Shown: positions 35,417 to 43,512, counted from the first letter of the stretch. The stretch: DNA of 64,000 nucleotides from JANQMX01 sp965247175 (GCA_965247175.1 OZ252006.1:682001-746000), one strand, 5' to 3'. Program-made: numbers and translations. Notes: generated by a model from the letters alone, not told the origin.

Positions 35417-36400
35417 ATGAGCGGACTGCTGGCTCTTCTCGATGACGTGGCGGCCATCGCGAAGCTCGCCGCCGCCCAACTCGATGACGTGGCGGCCCAG
35501 GCGGCCAAGGCCGGTACCAAGGCCGCGGGCGTGGTCATCGACGATGCGGCGGTCACCCCGAAGTACGTCACCGGACTGCCGGCGGCGCGCGAGCTGCCCA
35601 TCGTCTGGAAGATCGCCCGGGCGTCTTTCTTCAACAAGCTGGTCATCCTGCTTCCGCTCGCCCTGCTGCTGAATGCCTTTCTGCCTTGGCTTCTCACTCC
35701 GCTGCTGATGCTGGGCGGCGCCTATCTCTGTTTCGAGGGCGCCGAGAAGATCTGGCATCTCATCGCCCCGCACGAACCCGAGGGGCCACGCAAGGCAGAG
35801 ACGCTCGATGCAGCCCTTCTCGAAGAGCAGCGCGTGAAGGGTGCCATCAAGACCGATTTCATCCTCTCAGCCGAGATCATGACCATCACTCTGGCGGCCA
35901 TCGAGACGGACAGCGTCTGGACGGAGGGGCTCGCTCTCGCGGCGGTCGCGATCGGCATCACAGCGCTGGTCTATGGCGCCGTTGCGTTGCTGGTGAAGGC
36001 GGACGACATCGGCCTCAAGATGTGCCAAGTCGGGCACTTCGCCGCGGTGCGCGCGTTGGGCCGCTGGACCGTCAAGTCCATGCCAAAGATTCTTGCTGTC
36101 ATCGCCACGGTCGGAACGGCTGCCATGCTCTGGGTCGGTGGCAGCATCCTGGTGCACGGGGTGAAGGACCTGGGCTGGCCCTGGCTTTACGACGCCATTC
36201 ATCACCTGGCCGTCCTGGCCGCACAGCAGGTCACTGCCGCCGACGGTGCGGTGACCTGGGCGGTCACCGCATTTCTCGATGGCCTGGTCGGCCTTGCCGC
36301 CGGCTTGCTGCTCATCCCGGTTGTCACGATCTTGCTGCTGCCGCTCTTCGGTCTCTTCGCCGGGCGCAAGACCGAAGAAGACTCCACGCACGGACCGTAG
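35417..36400 (+). CDS. DUF808 (YedI-type) inner-membrane protein
   Basis: A 327-aa membrane protein of the DUF808 family. Its N terminus MSGLLALLDDVAAIAKLAAA and the KIARASFFNKLVILLPLALL region are typical. There are about six transmembrane segments and a cytoplasmic stretch with KTDFILSAEIMTITLAAIE. Function is unknown across the family. It starts 26 bases after ureG, but family members are not otherwise tied to urease, so the linkage is probably incidental. Confidence 0.85.
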   Translation: MSGLLALLDDVAAIAKLAAAQLDDVAAQAAKAGTKAAGVVIDDAAVTPKYVTGLPAARELPIVWKIARASFFNKLVILLPLALLLNAFLPWLLTPLLMLGGAYLCFEGAEKIWHLIAPHEPEGPRKAETLDAALLEEQRVKGAIKTDFILSAEIMTITLAAIETDSVWTEGLALAAVAIGITALVYGAVALLVKADDIGLKMCQVGHFAAVRALGRWTVKSMPKILAVIATVGTAAMLWVGGSILVHGVKDLGWPWLYDAIHHLAVLAAQQVTAADGAVTWAVTAFLDGLVGLAAGLLLIPVVTILLLPLFGLFAGRKTEEDSTHGP

Positions 36401-36408
36401 GTTTGGCC

Positions 36409-36867
36409 ATGGCTACGTCTTTCAACATTCAGCGCCTGACGTCCGACGATCTGGACCTGATGGATGCGCTCTTGACGCTCTTCGGCGAGGTCTTCGAGAT
36501 GCCGGAGACCTACGGCGCGGCACGACCGGGCAAGGCTTACATGGAGCGCCTGCTGGACAGCGACGACTTCATCGCTCTGGTCGGGCTCAAGGAGGGCAGG
36601 GTGGTCGGCGGGCTTGCCGCCTACGTGCTCCGCAAGTTCGAGCAGGAGCGCAGCGAGATTTACATCTACGATCTCGCGGTCGATGGCGCACATCGCCGCC
36701 TGGGCATCGCCACAGCGTTGATCGAAGCGTTGAAACCCATTGGGCGGGACTGCGACGCACATGTCATCTTCGTACAGGCCGACCAGGGGGACACACCGCC
36801 CATCACCCTCTACAGCAAGCTCGGGACCCGTGAGGAGGTTCTTCACTTCGACATCGCTGTGGAGTAG
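36409..36867 (+). CDS. GNAT acetyltransferase resembling AAC(3)-I
   Basis: N-acetyltransferase of 152 aa. The pattern FGEVFEMPETYGAARPGKAY, FIALVGLKEGRVVGGLAAYV, KFEQERSEIYIYDLAV and HRRLGIATALIEAL follows the aminoglycoside 3-N-acetyltransferase type I family closely, with the acetyl-CoA motif R/Q-x-x-G-x-A at RRLGIA. Chromosomal context (no integron, no mobile element) suggests an ancestral homologue whose natural substrate is unknown. It starts 8 bases after the DUF808 gene. Confidence 0.82.
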   Translation: MATSFNIQRLTSDDLDLMDALLTLFGEVFEMPETYGAARPGKAYMERLLDSDDFIALVGLKEGRVVGGLAAYVLRKFEQERSEIYIYDLAVDGAHRRLGIATALIEALKPIGRDCDAHVIFVQADQGDTPPITLYSKLGTREEVLHFDIAVE

Positions 36868-36928
36868 GGCGCCCGTTCAAGGCGCGCGCCGCTCCATCCG
36901 TGGTTGGTGCCCACCGGCAAGACCAAAG

Positions 36929-36957
36929 TGATATTATTACAAGGATAATTGATATTA
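36929..36957. repeat. Direct repeat TGATATTA in an AT-rich promoter region
   Basis: TGATATTA occurs at 36929-36936 and 36950-36957, 21 bases apart (two helical turns), in a strikingly AT-rich patch upstream of the DUF6152 gene. The first copy lies inside AAAGTGATATTATT (36925-36938), a 14-mer also present at 19090-19103 before the TRAP binding-protein gene. Confidence 0.45.
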
Positions 36958-36980
36958 GAATGCGGTGGCAGTAGGCGCTA

Positions 36981-37007
36981 CCTAGCGAAGACCGATGCTT
37001 CGCTAGG
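36981..37007 (+). promoter_or_regulatory. 5'-UTR hairpin overlapping the ribosome-binding site of the DUF6152 gene
   Basis: CCTAGCGAAG and CTTCGCTAGG form a perfect 10-bp stem with a 7-base loop. The 3' arm contains the first half of the Shine-Dalgarno aggaga (37005-37010), six bases before the ATG at 37016. In folded mRNA the ribosome site would be partly hidden, as in thermosensor or ligand-controlled leaders. Confidence 0.6.
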
Positions 37008-37015
37008 AGACCGTC

Positions 37016-37528
37016 ATGCTGAAGCCCGCGCGCCGAAGCGCCGCGATCGCCGCCACCCTCGCCTCTATCGTCTTGGTTGCCGTTCTGACACTTCCTGTCT
37101 CGGCCCACCACGGATGGGGCTTCTACGACACCGACGCGCCGTTGCTGTTCAACGGGCGGCTGGTCGCCGTGAACTACAGCAACCCGCATCCGGAGGTAAC
37201 GATCGAGATTTTGGAGGGGGCGACCCTCGATCCGGCGACGCTTCCCGTGCCCGACGAGTTGGCGGCACTCGGCTTCGCCTCGGTCGTCGCGAAGGCGAAA
37301 CCCGCGCCTGCCGGACAATGGGTCTTGGACCTCGCGCCGATCTCTCGCCTGAACCGTTGGGGCATGCCGCGCGCGCCTGAAGTGGGCGATGCCGTGCAGG
37401 CCGTGGCCTTTCCGTCCTGCGAGGAAACCTTCGTCGCACGCCCCAACCTTTTCGTTCTCGATGGGGTCGGCGTTCGCCAACAGTCGGTGGCCTTGCCGGC
37501 GGGATGCTCCGGCGAGCCGCGCGGCTAG
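37016..37528 (+). CDS. DUF6152-family secreted protein with His-His mature N terminus
   Basis: A 170-aa exported protein. A signal peptide of about 30 residues ends VLTLPVSA and is followed immediately by HHGWGFYDTDAPLLFNG, the family hallmark. Signal-peptidase cleavage after VSA would leave two histidines at the mature N terminus, a plausible copper or other metal ligand. A middle segment WVLDLAPISRLNRWGMPR is also family-like, and two cysteines are present (PSCEE, AGCSG). It is followed 9 bases later by a DUF6644-type membrane protein. Confidence 0.75.
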   Translation: MLKPARRSAAIAATLASIVLVAVLTLPVSAHHGWGFYDTDAPLLFNGRLVAVNYSNPHPEVTIEILEGATLDPATLPVPDELAALGFASVVAKAKPAPAGQWVLDLAPISRLNRWGMPRAPEVGDAVQAVAFPSCEETFVARPNLFVLDGVGVRQQSVALPAGCSGEPRG

Positions 37529-37537
37529 CGCCGGGTC

Positions 37538-38008
37538 ATGTGGGACATCCTCCTGCCTGCCGCGGCTTGGCTTCAGGAACTTCCCCCGATCAAATCGCTC
37601 CGGGCGTCGGCTTGGACCTATCCGCTGGTCAACGCCACGCACATCCTGGGTTTTGCTTTGTTGTTCGGGGCGATCGCCGTCGCCGACCTGGCCATATTGC
37701 GTCGAGGTCGTCTAGCTGCAGCGAACGACTTGGCGGTCCGCGTGGCCCTGGCGGGCTTCGCGCTTGCCGCTGCGACCGGTGTGGTGCTCTTCGCCGTGCG
37801 GGCGCTGGCCTATCTCCAGAACCCCTTCATGCTGGCGAAGGTCATTCTGATCGTCCTGGCCGGCTTGAACGCTTTCACTCTGCGGCGGCTGGCGAGGAAC
37901 GAGGACAGGTCGCCCGACGGGGCAATCGTTCAGCGTGCCTGCGCGGCCGCGTCCCTCGGCTTCTGGATGGCCGCCATCGTGAGCGGCCGCTTGATCGGCT
38001 TCTGGTAG
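37538..38008 (+). CDS. DUF6644-like four-helix membrane protein
   Basis: A 156-aa inner-membrane protein with four hydrophobic helices. Notable residues include TYPLVNATHILGFALLFGAI with a conserved histidine in helix 1 and LGFWMAAIVSGRLIGFW at the C terminus. It resembles small membrane proteins repeatedly found with DUF6152 or metal-handling genes. The 9-base spacing implies co-transcription with the upstream secreted protein. Biochemical role unknown. Confidence 0.65.
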   Translation: MWDILLPAAAWLQELPPIKSLRASAWTYPLVNATHILGFALLFGAIAVADLAILRRGRLAAANDLAVRVALAGFALAAATGVVLFAVRALAYLQNPFMLAKVILIVLAGLNAFTLRRLARNEDRSPDGAIVQRACAAASLGFWMAAIVSGRLIGFW

Positions 38009-38022
38009 GGCCCGCCGACCGA

Positions 38023-38376
38023 TCAAACGTCGACGATCATATCGAAGCCGCCGAAGATCATGCGCTTTCCGTCAAACGGCATTGGGTTGGCTTCGCACGC
38101 CAGCCTGGGGTCAGACATGACCTTTTCCATGCCGGCGTCGCGCACCGCCTTCGAAGGCCAGATGATCCAGGAGAAGACCACGGTCTCCTCCGGCTTGCGC
38201 AGGACGGCGCTGTGCATGGAGTTCACCTTGCCCTCCGGCACGTCATCGCCCCAGCATTCCACCAGCGACAGGGCGCCATGATCCTTGAAGACCACTGCTG
38301 CCTCTTCCGCGTGGCGGCGGTAGGCCTCCTTGTTCTCCGTCGGCACCGCCGCGAGAAATCCGTCGACATAGGTCAT
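38023..38376 (-). CDS. DUF1428-family protein
   Basis: A 117-aa soluble protein with a dimeric alpha/beta-barrel-like fold by family. It shows MTYVDGFLAAVPTENKEAYR, ECWGDDVPEGK and SWIIWPSKAVRDAGMEKVM, typical of DUF1428. Function unknown. It lies 13 bases after the VOC protein gene on the same strand and forms an operon with it, divergent from a MarR regulator. Confidence 0.87.
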   Translation of the reverse strand: MTYVDGFLAAVPTENKEAYRRHAEEAAVVFKDHGALSLVECWGDDVPEGKVNSMHSAVLRKPEETVVFSWIIWPSKAVRDAGMEKVMSDPRLACEANPMPFDGKRMIFGGFDMIVDV

Positions 38377-38389
38377 GGGCGAGTCTCCT

Positions 38390-38863
38390 TCAGGCGCCGT
38401 TGAAGGCCGCCTCCAGGGCGGCGATGTCGAGTTTCTGCATTGCCATCATGGCTTCGCGCGCCCGGCCGGCCGCGGCCTTGTCCTCCGCATTCAACATTCG
38501 CGGCAGCACCTCGGGCACGATTTGCCAAGACACGCCGAAGCGGTCGGTCAGCCAGCCGCACATGCTTTCTTCGCCGCCGTCCGCCAGCAGCTTGTTCCAC
38601 AAGGCGTCAGTCTCGGCCTGGTTCTTCGTCAGCACCGAGATCGAGGCGGCGGGACTCAGCTTGAACATCGGTCCGCCGTTCAAGACCATGAAGGGTGCGC
38701 CGGCCAGGGTGAACTCGACCACCAGCGGCCGGCCGTCGGTTCCATAGTTGAATACCCCGTCGATGCGGCTGTCGGGCAGCAGCGAGACGTAGAACTCCGC
38801 GGCTTCATGGCCTTGGCTGTCGAACCAGAGGCAGGTGCGCACCTTCTGCTGCAGGCCAGCCAT
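38390..38863 (-). CDS. PhnB-like VOC-family protein
   Basis: A 157-aa vicinal-oxygen-chelate protein. The pattern KVRTCLWFDSQGHEAAEFY, then CGWLTDRFGVSWQIVP, is that of PhnB/3-demethylubiquinone-methyltransferase-like proteins. The start at MAGLQQK has a gaggag Shine-Dalgarno; upstream in-frame codons overlap the operator and MarR promoter. Members are often encoded beside MarR regulators and DUF1428 proteins, as here, and may bind or detoxify small molecules. Confidence 0.85.
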   Translation of the reverse strand: MAGLQQKVRTCLWFDSQGHEAAEFYVSLLPDSRIDGVFNYGTDGRPLVVEFTLAGAPFMVLNGGPMFKLSPAASISVLTKNQAETDALWNKLLADGGEESMCGWLTDRFGVSWQIVPEVLPRMLNAEDKAAAGRAREAMMAMQKLDIAALEAAFNGA

Positions 38864-38917
38864 GGGCCGTCTCCTCAATCGCTTGCTGTCTTGGTTCGAA
38901 AGTGGACGCACGCTACT

Positions 38918-38938
38918 TTGACATAACGTTGATGTCAA
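38918..38938. promoter_or_regulatory. MarR-type operator between divergent genes
   Basis: Inverted repeat TTGACAT-N7-ATGTCAA in the 78-base divergent gap, ending 3 bases before the MarR gene ATG. The arms are perfect, and the left arm could overlap a -35 element (TTGACA). Size and position fit autoregulation by the MarR protein and control of the VOC/DUF1428 operon. Confidence 0.7.
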
Positions 38939-38941
38939 CCT

Positions 38942-39427
38942 ATGGTCTTGGGCATGGCTGTGACGAGTCAGTTACCCTTTACCGTCACCCGCGAAGTGCA
39001 CGACCGTTGCCTCTGCCTGCACCTGCAGCGCGCAGCGCGGGCGATCGCGCGGCGTTTCGATGAGGCCCTGCGGCCGCTCAATCTGACCAATGGTCAGTAT
39101 TCTCTGCTGATGGCACTCAATCGCGCCGACCCCCCGCTGATCGGCGATCTGGTGCCACTGTTGGCCATGGACCGTACGACGCTGACGGCGAACCTGAAGC
39201 CGCTCGAGCGGCGGAGGTTGGTCGAGGTCACGCCGGACCCAAACGACAGGCGAGGACGACGCTTGCGACTGACGGAGGAGGGACGGGCACTGCTGCGGGA
39301 AGCCGTGCCGATCTGGCGCGCGACCCATGACGAGGTCGACCAGCTGCTCGGCGGGGGAGACGCCGATCGGCTGCGCGAGGACCTGCTCGCTCTGTCGGGC
39401 GCAGGAACTCCAGAACGGCAAGGCTGA
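38942..39427 (+). CDS. MarR-family transcriptional regulator
   Basis: A 161-aa winged-helix regulator (157 aa if it starts at ATG 38954). The recognition region LLAMDRTTLTANLKPLERRRL and the wing DPNDRRGRRLRLTEEGRALL are clear. No convincing Shine-Dalgarno precedes either ATG. It is divergent from the VOC/DUF1428 pair, with the operator in between, and is followed after 76 bases by an SDR gene it may also control. Confidence 0.88.
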   Translation: MVLGMAVTSQLPFTVTREVHDRCLCLHLQRAARAIARRFDEALRPLNLTNGQYSLLMALNRADPPLIGDLVPLLAMDRTTLTANLKPLERRRLVEVTPDPNDRRGRRLRLTEEGRALLREAVPIWRATHDEVDQLLGGGDADRLREDLLALSGAGTPERQG

Positions 39428-39503
39428 ACTGCTGCAAGAAGCGGATAGCGACCCAATCAGCTATGCGCTTGTTTCGCGCCTTCTCAGAAACGAGGGGACG
39501 CAC

Positions 39504-40265
39504 ATGCAGCTCAAAAACAAAGTGGCCATCATCACGGGGGCGAGCAGCGGTATCGGCGCTGCCGCCGCCGCACTCTTTTCTAAAGAGGGCGCCAAGCTGG
39601 TGCTTGGCGCGCGCAGCCAGGACCGGCTCGACCGGGTCGTGGATGGCATTCGGGCAAAGTGTCGCGAAGCCGAGGCGCTCGCCGGCGACGTGCAGGACGA
39701 AGACTACGCCAAGGCTCTGGTGGACATGGCCCTGGCGCGCTATGGGCGGCTCGACATCGGCTTCAACAATGCCGGCGTGCTCGGCGCGGCGGGCGACGTC
39801 ACCTCGCTTTCGGCTGAGGACTGGCGCGCGACCCTGGAGACCAACCTGGCAAGCGCCTTCTACGCGGCCAAGCATCAGGTTCCGCCAATGCGGGTACAGG
39901 GTCGCGGTGCGATCCTTTTCACGTCCAGCTTCGTAGGGCAGGGCATCGGCATTCCCGGACTGAGCGCCTATGGGGCCAGCAAGGCGGGGTTGGTGGGTCT
40001 CATGCAATGCCTCGCGGTCGAGCTGGGCGAGAGCGGCATCCGAGTCAACGCGCTTTTGCCGGGCGGCACCATGACGCCCATGGCCGGGGATTTTTCTGAC
40101 GACCCTGCTGCCGCCGACGGCATTGCTCAGATGCATGCCTTGAAGCGCATGGCCGAGCCGGAGGAGATCGCCAAGGCGGCTCTCTTCCTCGCGTCCGATG
40201 CCGCAAGCTTCGTCACCGGCGCAGCCATGCTGGCCGACGGCGGCAACTCGATCTGCAAGGGGTAA
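39504..40265 (+). CDS. Short-chain dehydrogenase/reductase
   Basis: Classical SDR of 253 aa. Cofactor motif TGASSGIGAAAAAL, NNAG in FNNAGVLG, catalytic Ser in LFTSSF and the Y-x3-K in SAYGASKAGL are all present. The C terminus FVTGAAMLADGGNSI is typical. The ATG at 39504 has a gagggga Shine-Dalgarno; the open frame extends upstream into marR. Substrate unknown. Confidence 0.9.
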   Translation: MQLKNKVAIITGASSGIGAAAAALFSKEGAKLVLGARSQDRLDRVVDGIRAKCREAEALAGDVQDEDYAKALVDMALARYGRLDIGFNNAGVLGAAGDVTSLSAEDWRATLETNLASAFYAAKHQVPPMRVQGRGAILFTSSFVGQGIGIPGLSAYGASKAGLVGLMQCLAVELGESGIRVNALLPGGTMTPMAGDFSDDPAAADGIAQMHALKRMAEPEEIAKAALFLASDAASFVTGAAMLADGGNSICKG

Positions 40266-40279
40266 GCGCCTGATGAGCG

Positions 40280-41335
40280 CTAAGACGCCTGCTTGCGGCG
40301 CCAGTCGTTAGGTGCGAGTCCCGCCGTCCGCTTGAAGGTGCGGCTGAAGGCGGACTCGCTCCCATAACCGACCCGCTGTGCGATCTCCGCCACCGTCAGT
40401 CCGCCGCCGGTCAGCAAAGCTGCTGCCATCTGCATGCGCCATAGCGTCAGATAGCGAAGTGGCGGCTGGCCGACGTTCTGGGTGAAGCGCTCTGCCAGGA
40501 CAGTGCGGGAGAGGCCGGCTTCACGGGCCATGCTGTCCACCGTCCACGACTCTTCTGGGCGGGCGTGCAGAGCGCCCATGACGCGCGCCAGGGCCGGGTC
40601 GCGCAGGGCGCTTAGCCAACCGGGCGGCTTGGGACCCGGCGCTTCTACATAGCGCCGCAGCAGCTCGACGAACATCAACTCGCCGAGGCGCAGGGCAACG
40701 TCGCGGCTGCCCGGCTGGCCGGCTTGGGCTTCCGCCATGGTGAGATCGATCAGGCGGTCTAGAAGATCGGGGCCGTCTTTGCGCGGGCGCCGCAGCCGCA
40801 GTAGCCGCGGCAAGCTGGCCAGCATGGGATTGAAGGGGCGGGAGTCGCAGCCGAGAAAGCCGCAGATCGTGGTCGTGCGCGGTGGGCCTCCGCCGCCTTC
40901 CTTGATCACGAAGGGCAGGGCGCCTTGTCCCAACGCGCGCATGAATTCAAGCGTTTCCTCTGAGTTGAACTCAGGCGGCGTCTCGGGAGCGTTCTGCATC
41001 TTGTAGCCGTCGCCCTGCGGAAACAGGACGATGTCTCCCGAATCGTAGGCGACCGGTTCGATACCGGGCACGCTGGCGAAGCCGGCACCCTCGACGGTGA
41101 TGTGATAGGAGAGCAGGTGTTGCGCTTTGGGCAGGACCATGTGGGCGTAATGCCGGGTGTGCGGCACCTCGATGCACCACGGCGAGGTCGCGTCGACGAC
41201 GAAGAAGAGCGCGCCCGTCAGCTTGACCGAGCCGAGCACCTCGCCGAGCGGGTCGCTGTCGAGCTGGGATGAGACCGAGGCCTCCTGGGCCTGCCTTTCC
41301 GGAGGAACGATCAAGAGATCCGGTGAAGCGGTCAT
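40280..41335 (-). CDS. AraC-family regulator with N-terminal cupin (AraC_binding_2 type)
   Basis: A 351-aa regulator. An N-terminal cupin-type ligand domain (AHMVLPKAQHLLSYHI, YDSGDIVLFPQGDGYKM) is followed by a C-terminal double HTH: AREAGLSRTVLAERFTQNVG and LTVAEIAQRVGYGSESAFSR. It is convergent with the SDR gene (14-base gap) and divergent from the following secreted-protein gene. No target can be assigned. Confidence 0.88.
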   Translation of the reverse strand: MTASPDLLIVPPERQAQEASVSSQLDSDPLGEVLGSVKLTGALFFVVDATSPWCIEVPHTRHYAHMVLPKAQHLLSYHITVEGAGFASVPGIEPVAYDSGDIVLFPQGDGYKMQNAPETPPEFNSEETLEFMRALGQGALPFVIKEGGGGPPRTTTICGFLGCDSRPFNPMLASLPRLLRLRRPRKDGPDLLDRLIDLTMAEAQAGQPGSRDVALRLGELMFVELLRRYVEAPGPKPPGWLSALRDPALARVMGALHARPEESWTVDSMAREAGLSRTVLAERFTQNVGQPPLRYLTLWRMQMAAALLTGGGLTVAEIAQRVGYGSESAFSRTFKRTAGLAPNDWRRKQAS

Positions 41336-41456
41336 TCAATTCGATCCCGCGCTGTTTCACCCTCAGGTTTCTGGAGGGGGCTTCGCAATTGGCCGGCAGA
41401 TGCAGGCGCATTTTGCAGGTCCCCACCCGGTCGAACGTTAACAGGGAAAGGGCGGT

Positions 41457-42356
41457 ATGGCGAAGCAACATTCCTCAAGTCGTCTTGCCGAAGCGCTGCT
41501 TGGTTTCGCGATTTTCGTTGCATCAGGGCTTTGGGCGGGCGCCGGTGCGACGACGATTCAAGGCGTGCGGGTGCAGATTGAGCCCTTGCCGGGCGCCATC
41601 AGCTTCAACGCCGACAGGACGGAGGCAGCGGACGGACAGGCAATCACGCGGGATGTGATGACGACGCTCAGTGAGCCGGGCGTATTCGGTCAGGCCTCCA
41701 TGGACCGCTTCGGAAACGTCGCCTTGTCTGGCAGCCTGTTTGGTGGTGGCCGGTTGGAGGTCCGTGCCGAGGCCGCCTTCGATGAGTTCATCAACCCCTT
41801 TCCCGTCTCCACCCAGGTCACCTCTCAGGTCATCGTCGACGGAGGGAGCTTTCGGCTCCTCGGTCCGAGCGGGACGAAGCTGACGTACTCCCTTGTCGTC
41901 ACCAGCAGCTTGGCGCCGAGCCGTTTCGCGCCGCCGACAGGAGTCCGCTACGAGACCGGGTTTGTGTACGAAGCCTTGCCCACGTCTTCCGGGTCGGGCG
42001 GCTTCGGCTCCGCCAGTCTGGTGTTTACCGGAGATCCCTTGAATGTCCGGACGCCGTCCATGCCGGTCGCCAACGAACGGATCCTCGACTTTACAGTTCT
42101 CGAAATCGATCTCGGCATTGCACAACCGGGCGAGCGCTTTCGGGTGGCCTACGCCTCGATCTTCGAGACGTTGGTCGAGACTGGCTTCCCGGAGATCGTT
42201 TCCTTCGACTATCGCGATCCGCTGAGCGTGATTTATGGCGCGCCCGTCTTCACACCGCTCGACACGGGACCGCCAACGGCACTCAGCGCGCCTGCAGGGA
42301 TCGCACTGGCATTCCTCGCCGCCGGATCTGTTTTCTGCTTCGCCATGCGGCGTTGA
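41457..42356 (+). CDS. Secreted beta-rich protein with C-terminal anchor-like tail
   Basis: A 299-aa protein of unknown function. The signal peptide ends WAGAGATT (about residue 32). The body is Gly/Ser/Thr/Phe-rich and beta-like. The C terminus is a hydrophobic helix followed by arginines (APAGIALAFLAAGSVFCFAMRR), reminiscent of PEP/VPLP-CTERM sorting signals although the Pro-Glu-Pro motif is missing. It stands alone between an AraC regulator and a GNAT gene. Exosortase-dependent anchoring is only a possibility. Confidence 0.6.
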   Translation: MAKQHSSSRLAEALLGFAIFVASGLWAGAGATTIQGVRVQIEPLPGAISFNADRTEAADGQAITRDVMTTLSEPGVFGQASMDRFGNVALSGSLFGGGRLEVRAEAAFDEFINPFPVSTQVTSQVIVDGGSFRLLGPSGTKLTYSLVVTSSLAPSRFAPPTGVRYETGFVYEALPTSSGSGGFGSASLVFTGDPLNVRTPSMPVANERILDFTVLEIDLGIAQPGERFRVAYASIFETLVETGFPEIVSFDYRDPLSVIYGAPVFTPLDTGPPTALSAPAGIALAFLAAGSVFCFAMRR

Positions 42357-42399
42357 TGCGGCAGCGATTTGGCCGACGAGGGCTGGATATAGAACAGCC

Positions 42400-42861
42400 T
42401 CATCGTTGATTGACTCGCCTGAGAACCAGGCCAACGGCGGCGTGACGCTCGTTGCCTGCGAGCTTGCCTTCGACTCGTTTGGCGATGGCGAAGCCCTCGG
42501 ACTGGTAGAGCGCGAGCGCCGGTGCGTTGCCTTCGAGAACCTCGATCATCACGTCCGGGCCTGTGTGCGCGACGGCGTGTTGCAGCAGCGCCCGCCCGAC
42601 GCCCTTTCGATAGAAGGGTGGATCGACGTAGAGCCAGGTGAGCTCTTCATCGCCATAGGCGACGAAGCCGCGCACGCTTTGATCGACCTCGGCGACGAAG
42701 AGCTTCTCCTCGAACAGGCCTTCGTTCTCGGCCGTCTGCTCAAGAGTCAGAAAGGCATCGGTGCCGACAGTTCCTTCCAGCTCGTGCAAACGTGCCGCGT
42801 CATGGATTTCACAGAGCCTGGGCCAGTCGGCCGCCTCGTAGGGCCGTATTCTCACGGTCAT
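42400..42861 (-). CDS. GNAT-family N-acetyltransferase
   Basis: A 153-aa acetyltransferase. Motif A, YVDPPFYRKGVGRALLQHAV, supplies the acetyl-CoA pyrophosphate loop, followed by IEVLEGNAPALALYQSEGFA. ATG 42861 begins the conserved MTVRIRPYEAADW; an in-frame ATG far upstream is unlikely. Substrate unknown. It is divergent from another GNAT gene. Confidence 0.85.
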   Translation of the reverse strand: MTVRIRPYEAADWPRLCEIHDAARLHELEGTVGTDAFLTLEQTAENEGLFEEKLFVAEVDQSVRGFVAYGDEELTWLYVDPPFYRKGVGRALLQHAVAHTGPDVMIEVLEGNAPALALYQSEGFAIAKRVEGKLAGNERHAAVGLVLRRVNQR

Positions 42862-42987
42862 CGCGTATTGCTTCTCTTGGGACAGTGATGCCCCGCGGCA
42901 GGTCGGCGGGGCATAACGGGAGCGGTTGTCAGTCGCCTTGGCTGGCTGTATCGCACGCGACCGGGACAAGGTCACGGACAGGATGGA

Positions 42988-43512
42988 ATGCTGCTGCTCT
43001 CCACTCCGCGCTTGAGCATTCGGCCATTGGTCGAAGGGGATGCGCCGGCCATAGCCGGGCTGCTCGGCGACGCGGAGGTGATGCGCTTCAGCGACAATGG
43101 GCCTCTAAGCGATGCCGAGGCTGCCAGCTGGGTGAGGGAGCAGATTGAGGCTTATACCTTGTCGCCGAATTCCGGCCGTTGGGCGATCTGCGAGAAGCAG
43201 AGCGATTGTGCCATCGGCTATATTGGGCTGACGCAGGCCGAGGGCCGGACGTCTGCGCGCGAAGCGGAGCTCGGCTTTCGCCTGGCACGTCAAAGCTGGG
43301 GCAGGGGCTACGCGACGGAGTCTGCTAAGGCCATCGTCGAGCATGCCTTTGAAACCGGCAGCGTCGATCGCATCCTGGGCATCGTCGACCCCCACAACAG
43401 TGCCTCGATCCACGTTCTGGAGAAGCTCGGCATGTCGTTCGCGCGGCCGATTACCTTCCCGGGCTATGACTACCCCGACCATCTCTACGTGCTGGAGCGG
43501 CCTGGCCTTTGA
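42988..43512 (+). CDS. RimJ/RimL-type GNAT acetyltransferase
   Basis: A 174-aa acetyltransferase with the RimJ/L order: LLLSTPRLSIRPLVEGDAPA at the N terminus, ELGFRLARQSWGRGYATESA with the CoA loop, and VDPHNSASIHVLEKLGMSFA. Members acetylate protein N termini or small amines. It is followed by a strong hairpin shared with convergent katG. Confidence 0.87.
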   Translation: MLLLSTPRLSIRPLVEGDAPAIAGLLGDAEVMRFSDNGPLSDAEAASWVREQIEAYTLSPNSGRWAICEKQSDCAIGYIGLTQAEGRTSAREAELGFRLARQSWGRGYATESAKAIVEHAFETGSVDRILGIVDPHNSASIHVLEKLGMSFARPITFPGYDYPDHLYVLERPGL

